Below are positions 8,193-16,618 of a stretch of DNA of 40,834 bases, one piece after another. Numbering within the stretch: the stretch's first letter is position 1; the number at the start of each line of letters is the position of its first letter. The DNA is from an uncultured Collinsella sp. (GTDB lineage Bacteria > Actinomycetota > Coriobacteriia > Coriobacteriales > Coriobacteriaceae). The translations under genes were made by a program, and so were the position numbers. Under the pieces are notes generated by a model, which did no database searches, was not told the origin of the DNA, and worked only from the letters and a program-made list of their open reading frames with translations. Location of the stretch: NCBI GenBank assembly GCA_902496945.1, contig CABVDE010000017.1, positions 1-40,834 on the forward strand. The letters run 5' to 3'.

Positions 8193-9601
8193 GTGAACAC
8201 CCCCAACAAACCGATCGCACGCTGCGCGATACCCGTATTCTGACGTTGCGCATTTGGGCCGTCGTCGGCTGCATTGTAATCGCCGCCGTCATCTTTAACC
8301 TTATGGGTATCCTGGCGCCGGTTATCGAGTTTCTCGCTGTCGGCTCTATCATTGCCTTTGTGATGTCGCCGATCACCAACTGGCTCGAGCACCATGGTGT
8401 GAATCGCGGCATCGGTTCGCTCATCGCACTCATCGTGGTCGTTGCCGTGCTTGTTGGTGTTGTCTGCATTCTGTCGCCTATTTTGCTCGGTCAGATCATG
8501 GAAGTCCTGAGCCGCCTGCCCGAGCAGCTTCGTGTTGCGGGTGGCGACCTTAATGAGATGATCTCGCATGCCAAGACGCTTAACAACACACCGCTCAAGG
8601 AGTATCTGGACAACAACCTGTCCTCGCTCGTTACCGTGGCATCGAAATATGTGTCTCAGATCGCTGCCGAGCTCGGCCGCGGTGTGTTCCCGCTTATCAC
8701 CAACACGGCTTCGCAGCTGTTCGTGATCTTTCTGGGCCTGGTGCTTGCCTACTGGATGGCCTGCGACTATCCCCGTATGCACCACGAGGTCTGCACCATC
8801 ATCGGTCAGGAAAAGGAGACCTCGTATCGCTTTATGGTCGCCATTCTGTCGCGCTCGGTGGGCGGTTACATGCGCGGTATGGTCGTGACGTCCATCTGCG
8901 GTGGCATCCTCGCCTTTATCGGCTTTACGATCATCGGACATCCGTATGCGGCACTCATGGCCATCTTTACTGGCATCATGCACTTGGTCCCGGTCGTCGG
9001 TCCCTGGGTGAGCGCGGCAACCGCCACCGTGCTCGGCTTTATGTTCAGCCCCATGTTGGCGTTATGGACGCTCATTGTGACGATGATCGCGCAAAACGTC
9101 ACCGATAACGTGATCTCGCCTAAGGTCATGCAGAGCTCAGTGCAGGTGCATCCCATCATGAGCCTGACAGCGCTCGTTATCGGTTCGGCACTCATGGGCC
9201 CCATCGGCATGGTTATCGCCATCCCGCTGTGTGCGGCCCTCAAGGGTATCTTCGTGTACTACTTCGAGAACGAGACTGGTCGCCAGCTCGTGGCCTACGA
9301 TGGTGCCGTGTTTAAGGGTACGCCGTATCGCGATGCCGAGGGTAACCCGGTCGCCGCCTATGACGCGCTTGGCGATGACACATTCATCTACGAGTCCGAG
9401 CTCATCGGCAACGAGACCGCGCCCGAGGCCCAGGCCATGCCCAAACCCGAGCTCGATAATCCCTGGATTAAGCTCTCGGGCCTGCAGCCCGATGCCACGG
9501 GCTTCTTTAAGAATCCCTTTGCCAAGGATGATGGCTCCAGCTCGGGCGACGACACCAAAACCGGCATCGACGGCTCCATGGATGATTCGGATTCAAAATA
9601 A
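8189..9601 (+). CDS. AI-2E family (PerM/YtvI-type) membrane transporter
   Basis: Polytopic inner-membrane protein of the AI-2E/UPF0118 family. Members have been linked to export of autoinducer-2 or to Na+/H+ exchange, so the substrate here is open. The 470-aa protein has paired helices at about 22-65 and 68-92, a soluble region (95-165), then a C-terminal bundle to about 360. The family motif GPWVSAATATVLGFMFSP and QNVTDNVISPKVMQSSVQVHP are present. An acidic, hydrophilic tail of about 90 residues follows. The ATG lies inside the sigma-factor stop (ATGA), so the two are co-translated. No terminator follows; transcripts would run on through the opposing small gene to the hairpin at 9938. Confidence 0.85.
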   Translation: MSEHPQQTDRTLRDTRILTLRIWAVVGCIVIAAVIFNLMGILAPVIEFLAVGSIIAFVMSPITNWLEHHGVNRGIGSLIALIVVVAVLVGVVCILSPILLGQIMEVLSRLPEQLRVAGGDLNEMISHAKTLNNTPLKEYLDNNLSSLVTVASKYVSQIAAELGRGVFPLITNTASQLFVIFLGLVLAYWMACDYPRMHHEVCTIIGQEKETSYRFMVAILSRSVGGYMRGMVVTSICGGILAFIGFTIIGHPYAALMAIFTGIMHLVPVVGPWVSAATATVLGFMFSPMLALWTLIVTMIAQNVTDNVISPKVMQSSVQVHPIMSLTALVIGSALMGPIGMVIAIPLCAALKGIFVYYFENETGRQLVAYDGAVFKGTPYRDAEGNPVAAYDALGDDTFIYESELIGNETAPEAQAMPKPELDNPWIKLSGLQPDATGFFKNPFAKDDGSSSGDDTKTGIDGSMDDSDSK

Positions 9602-9607
9602 GTCTTA

Positions 9608-9847
9608 TTAGCGTTTCTTGATGTTGTAAATGACAAGAAACGCGAGCAAAGCGATTGATAAGGGGCCGGCTACATAGAAAAAGAGAACGTCAATTGCGCG
9701 CAGGGCGTAGTGAGCCTTATCGCCGGACATTACGGCATATAATACGTAGCCAAATTCTGGTTGGTTTGCGTACCAGCAGGAGAAGGCCAAGAGCACTAAA
9801 AGTGCTACTACCAGAAGTGTGTTCAGGATAATTCGTTTGCTTTTCAT
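9608..9847 (-). CDS. Small 79-aa membrane protein, unknown function
   Basis: I do not recognise it. The product has two strong hydrophobic segments (about 7-27 and 52-75), a central loop EFGYVLYAVMSGDKAHYALR and a basic C-terminus (IYNIKKR). The start is the ATG with GGAGGGAG seven bases upstream on the minus strand, a strong site that makes a real gene likely. Longer in-frame starts lack one. The stop lies only six bases from the stop of the AI-2E transporter with no terminator between, so the two genes converge. The segment is richer in A/T than its neighbours. A Cys at 24 sits in LAFSC, a poor lipobox. Confidence 0.65.
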   Translation of the reverse strand: MKSKRIILNTLLVVALLVLLAFSCWYANQPEFGYVLYAVMSGDKAHYALRAIDVLFFYVAGPLSIALLAFLVIYNIKKR

Positions 9848-9937
9848 CGATCGCTCCCTCCGGGTGAGCTTTATATGCAATTCTACAGCAGTTTTTTTAA
9901 AGAATTTGACAGTCCTAAATAACATGCACTTTCGCTG

Positions 9938-9967
9938 GAGGGTTGCTGTTTGGCGGCCCTCTTTTTT
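9938..9967 (+). terminator. Terminator hairpin upstream of alaS
   Basis: GAGGGTTGC (9938-9946) pairs with GCGGCCCTC (9953-9961, two G-U pairs) around a 6-base loop and is followed by six T residues. On the plus strand it would end transcripts coming from the sigma factor/AI-2E operon across the opposing small gene. It could also attenuate a leader reading into alaS. Confidence 0.65.
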
Positions 9968-9993
9968 GCACATACGCGGTGGGATGGTAATAT
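9966..9993 (+). promoter_or_regulatory. Candidate alaS promoter
   Basis: TTGCAC (9966-9971) and TAATAT (9988-9993) are separated by 16 bases. The -35 box overlaps the T-run of the preceding terminator. The -10 box lies 46 bases before the alaS ATG. No T-box element such as AGGGTGG is present. Confidence 0.45.
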
Positions 9994-10039
9994 CGTTACG
10001 TTTGAACTGTTTCGATGTGAAACCGAGGAGATTCCCTCT

Positions 10040-12697
10040 ATGAGTGCTGACTACCCGTCAATGACTACGGCCGAGATCCGCTCCAAGTTCCTCAACTTCT
10101 TTGAGGAGCGCGGTCTTAGGCTCTATCCTTCTTCGTCCCTTGTCCCCGACGACCCCTCGCTGCTGCTTGCCAACGCCGGCATGAACCAGTTTAAGGAGTA
10201 CTATCAGGGCAAGAAGACCATGAAGGAGATTGGCGCGATCTCTTGCCAGAAGTGCGTCCGCACCAACGACATCGATTGCATCGGCGAGGACGGCCGTCAC
10301 CTGTCCTTCTTCGAGATGCTCGGCGATTTCTCCTTTGGCGGCGTCTCCAAGCAGCAGGCCTGCGCTTGGGCCTTTGAACTCATCACCAAGGAGTTCAAGC
10401 TGCCGCTCGATCGCCTGTACTTTACCGTCTTTACCGAGGACGACGAGACCCACGACGTGTGGCGTTCCCTGGGCGTTGCCGAGGATCATATCTCCCGTCT
10501 GGGCGAGGACGACAACTTCTGGGCCGCTGGCCCCACCGGCCCCTGCGGCCCGTGCTCCGAGATTTACTTTGACATGGGCGAGGAGGTTGGTTGCGGCAGC
10601 CCCGACTGCAAGCCCGGCTGCGACTGCGACCGCTTCCTGGAGTTCTGGAACCTCGTGTTCACCCAGTACGATCGCCAGGAGGACGGCTCCATGCCGGAGC
10701 TGCCGCACCGCAACCTCGATACGGGCATGGGCCTGGAGCGCATGGCCGCCATCATGCAGCACAAGACCGCCAACTACGACGGCGATCTGATGCAGCACCT
10801 CATCAAGCTGGGCGAGGAGATCAGCGGCAAGACCTATGACGCCGATGACTACTCCGGTGCCAGCCGCTCCCTGCGCATCATTGCCGACCACTCCCGTGCC
10901 GTCGACTTCATGATTTCCGACGGCATCCTGCCCGGTAACGAGGGCCGCGAGTACGTCCTGCGCCGTCTGCTCCGCCGCGCCGTTTTCCACGGCCGCCTGC
11001 TGGGTATCGAGGGCGCCTTCCTGACCAAGTTCATCGACGAGGTCAACACCCAGATGGGCGAGGCATACCCCGAGCTGCTCAAGAACGTCGCGCTCGTCAA
11101 GGGTATCGTCGCCTCCGAGGAGGAGCGTTTCTCCACGACGCTCGACAACGGCCGCGTCTACCTGGACGAGGCCCTGGCCGCACTCGCCGAGGGCGCTGTC
11201 CTTCCGGGCGACGTTGCCTTTAAGCTGCACGACACCTTTGGTTTCCCCATCGACCTGACCGTCGAGATCACCGGCGCCGCTGGCCACGACGTCGACATGG
11301 AGGGCTTTACCGCCTGCATGGAGGACCAGAAGGCCCGCGCCCGCGCCAACGCCAAGGGTGACGCCTGGGGCAGCTTCAATGACGTGTGGGTCGAGCTTTC
11401 CGACAAGGTCGCCGCGACCGAGTTCGATGGCTACGACAACGACGTCATCGAGGGCGCCAAGGTTGTCGCCATCGTTCGCAACGGTGAGCCCGTCGAGTCC
11501 GCTGCCGCCGGCGAGGACGTCGAGGTCGTGCTCGATCGCACCCCGTTCTACGCCGAGATGGGTGGCCAGCAGGGCGACGCCGGCGAGCTTTCTGCCGAGG
11601 GCGTTGCGCTGACCGTTGCCGACACCAAGAACCACAACGGCCTGTATGCCCACGTCGCGCACGTTGCCGAGGGCACACTGACCGTCGGTGCCACCGTGAC
11701 CGCCACGCTCGACGCCGAGCGCCGTGGCTTCCTGCGCCGCAACCACACCGCTACGCACCTGCTCGACGCCGCCCTTAAGCAGGTCCTGGGCGAGCATGTC
11801 TCGCAGGCCGGTTCGCTGGTGACGCCTGAGCACCTGCGCTTTGACTTCACGCACTTCGAGGCCCTGTCCTCCGAGCAGCTCAAGGCCGTCGAGGACCTGG
11901 TCAACCACCAGATCTTCGCTTCCAAGCCGGTCGTGACCCGCGTCATGGGCATCGACGAGGCCAAGGCCGCCGGCGCTGTCGCCCTCTTTGGCGAGAAGTA
12001 CGGCGATGTCGTCCGCGTCGTCTCTGTGGGCGCCGAGGACCAGCCGTTCTCCCGTGAGCTCTGCGGTGGCACGCATGCTGCCAACACCGCCGAGATCGGC
12101 CTGTTCAAGATCATTTCCGAGTCCTCCACGGGCTCCAATGTCCGCCGTATCGAGGCCGTGACCTCCAAGGGCGCTCTCGACTACATGGCCGACCGTCTGG
12201 CGCTCGTTGACGCCGCCGCCGCTGCGCTCAAGTGCCGCGTCGACGAGGTTCCCGCCCGTGTTGAGAACCTGCAGGCCGAGCTGCGCGAGACTTCCAACAA
12301 GCTCAAGAAGGCCCTGACCGGTGGCTCCTCCGACGCCATCTCCAGCGCCATCGAGGGTGCCGTCGAGCTCGGTGGCTACAAGCTCGTCGTCGCCGAGCTC
12401 CAGGGCCTTGAGGCCGCCGACCTGCGCAACGTGTGGGATACCGTGCACCAGAAGGTCGCCGGCCCCGTCGCCTGCGTTGTCGCCAGCGTGACCGAGAAGG
12501 GCACTCCGGCCCTGCTCGCCGCCGGTTCCGATGACGCCGTCAAGGCCGGTTTCCACGCCGGTAACGTGATCAAGCAGATCGCGGCTCTGGTCGACGGGCG
12601 CGGTGGCGGCCGTCCCAACATGGCCCAGGCTGGTGGCAAGAACGCTGCCGGTATCGCCGATGCCCTCGCGGCCGCCAAGACCGCGCTCGGCGCCTAA
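10040..12697 (+). CDS. alaS: Alanyl-tRNA synthetase
   Basis: Class II synthetase charging tRNA-Ala. The 885-aa protein has the catalytic core at the N-terminus (STxxLVPDDPSLLLANAGMNQFK; motif 2 region around the FFEMLGDFSFGG segment). Its editing domain carries the zinc-type motifs RNHTATHLL and ELCGGTHAANT. A C-terminal coiled coil and DHHA1 domain follow (GGRGGGRPNMAQAGG). ATG 10040 is used because GAGGAG (10026-10031) sits nine bases upstream; an earlier in-frame ATG at 9950 lacks one and would add 30 unlike residues. Codon use is strongly biased to C-ending codons, as for highly expressed genes, and this produces a very long spurious antisense reading frame. Next gene: ruvX, 17 bases on. 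Confidence 0.98.
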   Translation: MSADYPSMTTAEIRSKFLNFFEERGLRLYPSSSLVPDDPSLLLANAGMNQFKEYYQGKKTMKEIGAISCQKCVRTNDIDCIGEDGRHLSFFEMLGDFSFGGVSKQQACAWAFELITKEFKLPLDRLYFTVFTEDDETHDVWRSLGVAEDHISRLGEDDNFWAAGPTGPCGPCSEIYFDMGEEVGCGSPDCKPGCDCDRFLEFWNLVFTQYDRQEDGSMPELPHRNLDTGMGLERMAAIMQHKTANYDGDLMQHLIKLGEEISGKTYDADDYSGASRSLRIIADHSRAVDFMISDGILPGNEGREYVLRRLLRRAVFHGRLLGIEGAFLTKFIDEVNTQMGEAYPELLKNVALVKGIVASEEERFSTTLDNGRVYLDEALAALAEGAVLPGDVAFKLHDTFGFPIDLTVEITGAAGHDVDMEGFTACMEDQKARARANAKGDAWGSFNDVWVELSDKVAATEFDGYDNDVIEGAKVVAIVRNGEPVESAAAGEDVEVVLDRTPFYAEMGGQQGDAGELSAEGVALTVADTKNHNGLYAHVAHVAEGTLTVGATVTATLDAERRGFLRRNHTATHLLDAALKQVLGEHVSQAGSLVTPEHLRFDFTHFEALSSEQLKAVEDLVNHQIFASKPVVTRVMGIDEAKAAGAVALFGEKYGDVVRVVSVGAEDQPFSRELCGGTHAANTAEIGLFKIISESSTGSNVRRIEAVTSKGALDYMADRLALVDAAAAALKCRVDEVPARVENLQAELRETSNKLKKALTGGSSDAISSAIEGAVELGGYKLVVAELQGLEAADLRNVWDTVHQKVAGPVACVVASVTEKGTPALLAAGSDDAVKAGFHAGNVIKQIAALVDGRGGGRPNMAQAGGKNAAGIADALAAAKTALGA

Positions 12698-12714
12698 GAA
12701 TCTAAGAAGTCGCT

Positions 12715-13143
12715 GTGGTCGCGCTTGCGCTGGACATAGGGGAGACCAGGATTGGCATTGCCGTCTCGAGCCGTGATGGCAAGATGGCGATGCCCGTCAA
12801 GGTGCTCCCGGCTGCCGAAGTCACCGGTATGGCCAAGACGTTCCGTTACCTAGTCGAGGACTATGAGCCCGATATCCTGGTAAGCGGGCGTCCCCTGACC
12901 ATGGCCGGCGAGCCCGGGCCCCAGGCCGAGCGCGTTGCCGCCGTGGCGCATAAGATTGCCGACGAGCTCGAACTTCCGCTGGAGTTTGAGGATGAGCGCC
13001 TGTCCTCGCAAGAGGCCAAGCGCATCCTGCGTGAGCAGGGACTCAATGAAAAGCAGATGAGGGGCAAGATTGACATGATCGCCGCCAGCCTGTTTTTGCA
13101 GACGTGGCTCGATCGTAAAAACGAGGAGGTTTCGCATGCCTAG
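12715..13143 (+). CDS. ruvX: RuvX/YqgF family Holliday-junction resolvase-like nuclease
   Basis: RNase H-fold nuclease linked to 16S rRNA 5'-end maturation and proposed as a Holliday-junction resolvase. The 142-aa protein begins with the family motif LALDIGETRIGIAVS (Asp near residue 7). FEDERLSSQEAKRIL and KIDMIAASLFLQTWLD carry further acidic active-site residues. The start is GTG, since no in-frame ATG gives the complete first strand; the ribosome-binding site is weak. It overlaps mltG by eight bases. The alaS-ruvX-mltG order is widespread in Gram-positive bacteria. Confidence 0.93.
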   Translation: MVALALDIGETRIGIAVSSRDGKMAMPVKVLPAAEVTGMAKTFRYLVEDYEPDILVSGRPLTMAGEPGPQAERVAAVAHKIADELELPLEFEDERLSSQEAKRILREQGLNEKQMRGKIDMIAASLFLQTWLDRKNEEVSHA

Positions 13144-14434
13144 CGCTTCCGATCCGCGCCAGCCGTATCGCCCGGGGCAACCTGCACCGCGCCCTGCTCA
13201 GGCCGGCGATCGCCCGGTTCAGCCGACGCGGCGTGCGGCCCAGCCCGCAGCCGGTACCCGCTTTAGGCAACAGACGCCAACCCAGCGCGTACAGGGCCCC
13301 CAATCGCATGCTCATCGCGCTCACGGCATGCATGGCGTGGCTCCCGCTACGCGTTCGAGCTACAACACGTATGCTCGTCGCGGTGCCCAAAAGAAAAGCT
13401 CCCCGGTGCCCATGATTGTCGGCGTCGTGGTGGCCGTGCTCGCGCTTGTTGCGATCGCCTTCCTTGTCGTGCCGGCCGTCAAGGGCTTCTTTGCCGGTGA
13501 GGATACGAAGGTCACGGCTGGCCAGCAGGTTACGGTGACCATTCCCGACGGTGCTTCGGGCGATACGATTGCCTCGATTCTCTCCGAGAACCATATCGTC
13601 GAGAATCCCAAGGATTACTTTGCGGCGGTGAAAAAGCTCAACGCCGATATGTCGCTTAAGCCTGGCACCTATTCGTTTACTACGCTCATGGACGCAACGA
13701 AGGTGGTCCAGCAGCTCATGGAAGGTCCCAACGCCGGCTCCGATGCGTTGACTATCCCTGAGGGCCTGACGGTCGATCAGGTCGCCGACCGCGTGGCCCA
13801 GGCCTACGACAGCATCTCTAAGGAAGACTTCCTCAACCAGGCCAAGGCCTCCAACTTCGTGGACGACTACAGCTTCCTTAAGGGCGCTGCTAACGACTCG
13901 CTCGAGGGTTTCTTGTTCCCCAAGACTTATTCGCTGGGCGATTCGCCGACGGCCGATGACGTGATTCGTGCCATGCTTGACCAGTTCAACACCGAGTATA
14001 AATCGCTTGACTTTGCGAGCTGCGAGGCCAAGATCAAGGAGCGCTACGGCGTGGAGATGTCTGACTACGACATCGTCAACTTGGCCTCTATCGTTGAGCG
14101 CGAGGGTCTTAACGCCGTTCAGCGTGCGCACGTGGCCTCGGTCTTCTACAACCGTCTGGCCGGTAAGCTCGACGGTCTGCGCTACCTCAATAGCGATGCG
14201 ACCATGATGTATGTCACCGGCGGCGAGGTTACCGCCGACGACCTGCAGAGCGATAGCCCGTATAACACCTATAAGCACGAGGGCCTGCCGCCCACGCCCA
14301 TCTGTTCTCCGTCGCTCGAGGCGCTCAAGGCTACCCTTGAGCCGACCGACTCCGATGACCTGTATTTCTACATTACGCAGGACGAGGAGTATTTCTCGAA
14401 GACCTACGAAGAGCACCAACAGTCTTGGAATTGA
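13136..14434 (+). CDS. mltG: Endolytic murein transglycosylase MltG (YceG family)
   Basis: Membrane-anchored lytic transglycosylase that cuts nascent glycan strands and so ends peptidoglycan polymerisation. The 432-aa protein has a long cytoplasmic Pro/Gln/Arg-rich N-terminus (1-88), one membrane segment (92-115), a LysM-like subdomain (about 130-200) and the YceG catalytic domain. Glu321 in ASIVEREG matches the catalytic Glu, and YLNSDATMMY and GLPPTPICSPS are family hallmarks. The N-terminal extension is longer than in Escherichia coli and is common in actinobacteria. GAGG precedes the ATG within ruvX. YqeG phosphatase follows two bases after the stop. Confidence 0.93.
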   Translation: MPSASDPRQPYRPGQPAPRPAQAGDRPVQPTRRAAQPAAGTRFRQQTPTQRVQGPQSHAHRAHGMHGVAPATRSSYNTYARRGAQKKSSPVPMIVGVVVAVLALVAIAFLVVPAVKGFFAGEDTKVTAGQQVTVTIPDGASGDTIASILSENHIVENPKDYFAAVKKLNADMSLKPGTYSFTTLMDATKVVQQLMEGPNAGSDALTIPEGLTVDQVADRVAQAYDSISKEDFLNQAKASNFVDDYSFLKGAANDSLEGFLFPKTYSLGDSPTADDVIRAMLDQFNTEYKSLDFASCEAKIKERYGVEMSDYDIVNLASIVEREGLNAVQRAHVASVFYNRLAGKLDGLRYLNSDATMMYVTGGEVTADDLQSDSPYNTYKHEGLPPTPICSPSLEALKATLEPTDSDDLYFYITQDEEYFSKTYEEHQQSWN

Positions 14435-14436
14435 TC

Positions 14437-14934
14437 ATGAGGATTTTTAGCCCCAAACGATATGTTGCCTCGGTCGACTGCATCGACCTCGATACCCTGT
14501 GGGCCGACGGCAAGCGCGCCATTCTGCTCGACCGCGACAACACCCTGGTGCCGCGCGACACCGAGCAGGTTCCCGCTGCGGTTTCCGCTTGGCTCGATGC
14601 CGCCCGCGCCAAAGGCTTTAAGCTGTGCATGGTGTCTAACAACTGGCATCGCGACCAGGTCATGAGCTCTGCACGCGAGCTGGGACTCGAGGCCATCAGC
14701 CACGCCATGAAGCCCGCCCCGTTTGCCCTGAAGGCGGGTCTTAGGCGTCTGGGCGCCACGGCCGACGAGGCGGTGCTGATCGGCGATCAGCTCTACACGG
14801 ACGTGTGGAGCGGCAACTTCGCCGGTGTCGATACCATCCTGGTAAAGCCGCAAGCGACGCAGGACCTGTGGTATACGCAGATCTTCCGTATCTTTGAGCG
14901 CCGGGCGCTGCGCGACCTTCCCTGCGAGGAATAG
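14437..14934 (+). CDS. YqeG-family HAD IIIA phosphatase
   Basis: Small haloacid-dehalogenase phosphatase of the YqeG group, 165 aa. Motif I is ILLDRDNTLV with Asp32 and Asp34. Motif II is MVSNNW and motif III/IV is LIGDQLYTDVWSGN. YqeG relatives include phosphatidylglycerophosphate phosphatases (GEP4), so a lipid-phosphate role is possible but not shown here. ATG 14437 is chosen, just past the mltG TGA; TTG codons at 14425 and 14431 are in frame but unsupported. It sits in the mltG-aroK run, where yqeG and shikimate genes are often neighbours in Gram-positive genomes. Confidence 0.85.
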   Translation: MRIFSPKRYVASVDCIDLDTLWADGKRAILLDRDNTLVPRDTEQVPAAVSAWLDAARAKGFKLCMVSNNWHRDQVMSSARELGLEAISHAMKPAPFALKAGLRRLGATADEAVLIGDQLYTDVWSGNFAGVDTILVKPQATQDLWYTQIFRIFERRALRDLPCEE

Positions 14935-14942
14935 GTGTCGCT

Positions 14943-15476
14943 ATGTCCCAGCACACCAAACACGGCTGCGACCATATCTTCTTTATCGGCTTTTTGGGCG
15001 CGGGCAAATCGACGCTCGCACGCAACGTCGGCACTATGTTCAAGCGGCGTTTTGTCGATACCGACCGCCTGGTCGTGCGCCGTTGCGGCAAGTCGGTAAC
15101 CGAGATTTTTGAGACCGAGGGCGAGGATCGTTTTCGTGAGCTCGAGACCTCGGCGCTCCGTTCGCTCCAAAGCGAGCGCAGCCTGTTGGTTTCGTGCGGG
15201 GGCGGTATCGTCGAGACGCCGGTGAATATTGAGCTGATGCACGAAATGGGTACGTGCGTGTACCTCGAGGGCGACTTTGAGGATTCGATTCGCCAGATTC
15301 GTCGGTCCGACACGCGCCCCGATTTCCGCTCGCCCGAGCATGCCGCGCGCCTGTTTGAGCATCGCCGTCCGCTGTATCGCCAGGCCGCCGACCTTACCCT
15401 TGATATTCGCAACAAGTCCTTCAAGGACGTTTCCTACCTTTGTGCCGAGATGCTTTTGGAGCGTGGGCTGCTATGA
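14943..15476 (+). CDS. aroK: Shikimate kinase
   Basis: Phosphorylates shikimate at the 3-hydroxyl with ATP in chorismate synthesis. The 177-aa protein has the P-loop GFLGAGKST (16-24). The shikimate-binding elements are DTDRLV (39-44), FRELE (Arg near 65) and SCGGGIV. The lid/adenine arginine region is DTRPDF and EHRRPLY. All key residues appear intact, unlike those of the next gene. GAGGAATAGG lies before the ATG. Its TGA overlaps the ATG of the AroB-like gene (ATGA), so the two are coupled. Confidence 0.92.
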   Translation: MSQHTKHGCDHIFFIGFLGAGKSTLARNVGTMFKRRFVDTDRLVVRRCGKSVTEIFETEGEDRFRELETSALRSLQSERSLLVSCGGGIVETPVNIELMHEMGTCVYLEGDFEDSIRQIRRSDTRPDFRSPEHAARLFEHRRPLYRQAADLTLDIRNKSFKDVSYLCAEMLLERGLL

Positions 15477-16582
15477 TTCGCCGTCAACTGATCAATTTCC
15501 AAAACCGCAGCGTTGATGTCCGCGTCGGATTGGGTGCGTTCGAGGAGCTGTCGCGCATGTTTGCCTCGGCTGTGGGCAAGCCTAAGCGCGCGATGGTGGT
15601 TTGGAATGACGCTACATCCGAGCGTTTTGGTGAGGTCGTCGAGCATGCGCTGGTCGATGCCGGTTTTGTCGTGTCGCAGCTCTCTCTCGAGGCTTCGCCT
15701 GCCGGTGCCACGCTGGCCGATGCCGATGCCGTCTTTGGCGCCCTGTCGAGCAATGGTATTACCTGCGATGACCTGGTTGTCGCCGTTGGTGATGCCGCAA
15801 CCTGCTCGGTTGTTAGCTGGTGCGCCAACCAGTGGTGTGGTCGTACCGAGTGCGCGCTGCTGCCGGCTACCTTTGACGCCATGCTCACGGTCGCGACGAC
15901 CATGGAGCCGCTCGTCGCCTCGTCGGCGAATGCGCTTCCCGCTATCGCGTTCCGTCCCGAACCGGGCTTGGTCGTGTGTGACCTCGACCTTGTCCGTGAG
16001 GCGGACCCCGAGGACCTCAAGCTCGGCTATGCGGTACTTGTTGGCACCATGCTTTCGAGCAGCAAGTCCCGCTGGAATCAGTTTACTGAGACCGTCCCCG
16101 AGATTCTCGCGGGCGAGGAGGTTGCGCTCGTCAATGCCGTCCAGTGGTCACAGACTGCGCGCAAGGACGTACTGATGGCCACGAACCCGAGCGCCCGCCA
16201 TGCGCTCGATTTTGGCAAGACAGGGGATCGTACCCTGCGCGCCTGCTTGGGCGAAGCCGCTTTGCAGGTCCCTGCCTATCAGCTGTTGTCCGAGGGCATG
16301 CGCTTTGAGGCGCGCCTAGCACATGATGCCTGCGACTTCGATATCGACTACGTCTTTGAGGTCGATGATTGCCTGGAGGACTTTGGTATCGAGGAACTTG
16401 CCTTCGATCTGGAGCCTGCCGCATATATCGAGGAGTTCCGCAGGCAGCAGTTTGTCCGCTCGAACCGTAGCATGTTGCCGCTGCCCGCGGCACTCGGCGC
16501 CATTCGTCTGACCAACGTGGAGGACGAGGTTCTCGAGCGCCATGCCCAGGCGTATCTGGCTTCTCGCAAGGAACTTCTCTAA
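15473..16582 (+). CDS. AroB-like protein lacking dehydroquinate synthase catalytic residues
   Basis: The 369-aa product has the length and layout of 3-dehydroquinate synthase and sits in the aroB slot between aroK and pepP. The active site is gone, judged by alignment from memory of the family motifs. The NAD loop GGGVxxD is VAVGDAAT (104-111). GLAEVIKYG is GYAVLVGTM (185-193), so the metal ligand Glu is Val188 and the Lys is Gly191. LxxGHTFGHAxE is LDFGKTGDRTLR (245-256), so both His are replaced (Lys249, Arg253). The HGEAV His is also missing. The frame is fully open, with normal codon use and ATGA coupling to aroK, so it is a maintained protein. It is probably a pseudoenzyme. A GGAG site precedes ATG 15473. 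Confidence 0.7.
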   Translation: MIRRQLINFQNRSVDVRVGLGAFEELSRMFASAVGKPKRAMVVWNDATSERFGEVVEHALVDAGFVVSQLSLEASPAGATLADADAVFGALSSNGITCDDLVVAVGDAATCSVVSWCANQWCGRTECALLPATFDAMLTVATTMEPLVASSANALPAIAFRPEPGLVVCDLDLVREADPEDLKLGYAVLVGTMLSSSKSRWNQFTETVPEILAGEEVALVNAVQWSQTARKDVLMATNPSARHALDFGKTGDRTLRACLGEAALQVPAYQLLSEGMRFEARLAHDACDFDIDYVFEVDDCLEDFGIEELAFDLEPAAYIEEFRRQQFVRSNRSMLPLPAALGAIRLTNVEDEVLERHAQAYLASRKELL

Positions 16583-16587
16583 GTTGA

Positions 16588-16616
16588 TTGACATCCATCG
16601 TCATTCGTATCATGTT
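16588..16616 (+). promoter_or_regulatory. Candidate pepP promoter
   Basis: A consensus TTGACA at 16588-16593 lies seven bases after the AroB-like stop. With 17-base spacing the -10 would be CATGTT (16611-16616), which is weak; TATCAT at 16608-16613 is better but only 14 bases away. Confidence 0.4.
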
Positions 16617-16618
16617 GA

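Noticed and set aside
9848..10039. T-box riboswitch for alaS
   Set aside because: The leader has a terminator hairpin, but there is no T-box sequence (AGGGTGG-type), no specifier stem, and the best promoter lies after the hairpin.
10058..12556. 832-codon open frame on the minus strand within alaS
   Set aside because: It is the mirror of the strong C-ending codon bias of alaS. The translation is Gly/Leu/Val/Asp-rich with no domain, and alaS on the plus strand is certain.
13043..14419. 458-codon open frame on the minus strand within mltG
   Set aside because: Shadow of mltG, with no recognisable motif and no ribosome-binding site.
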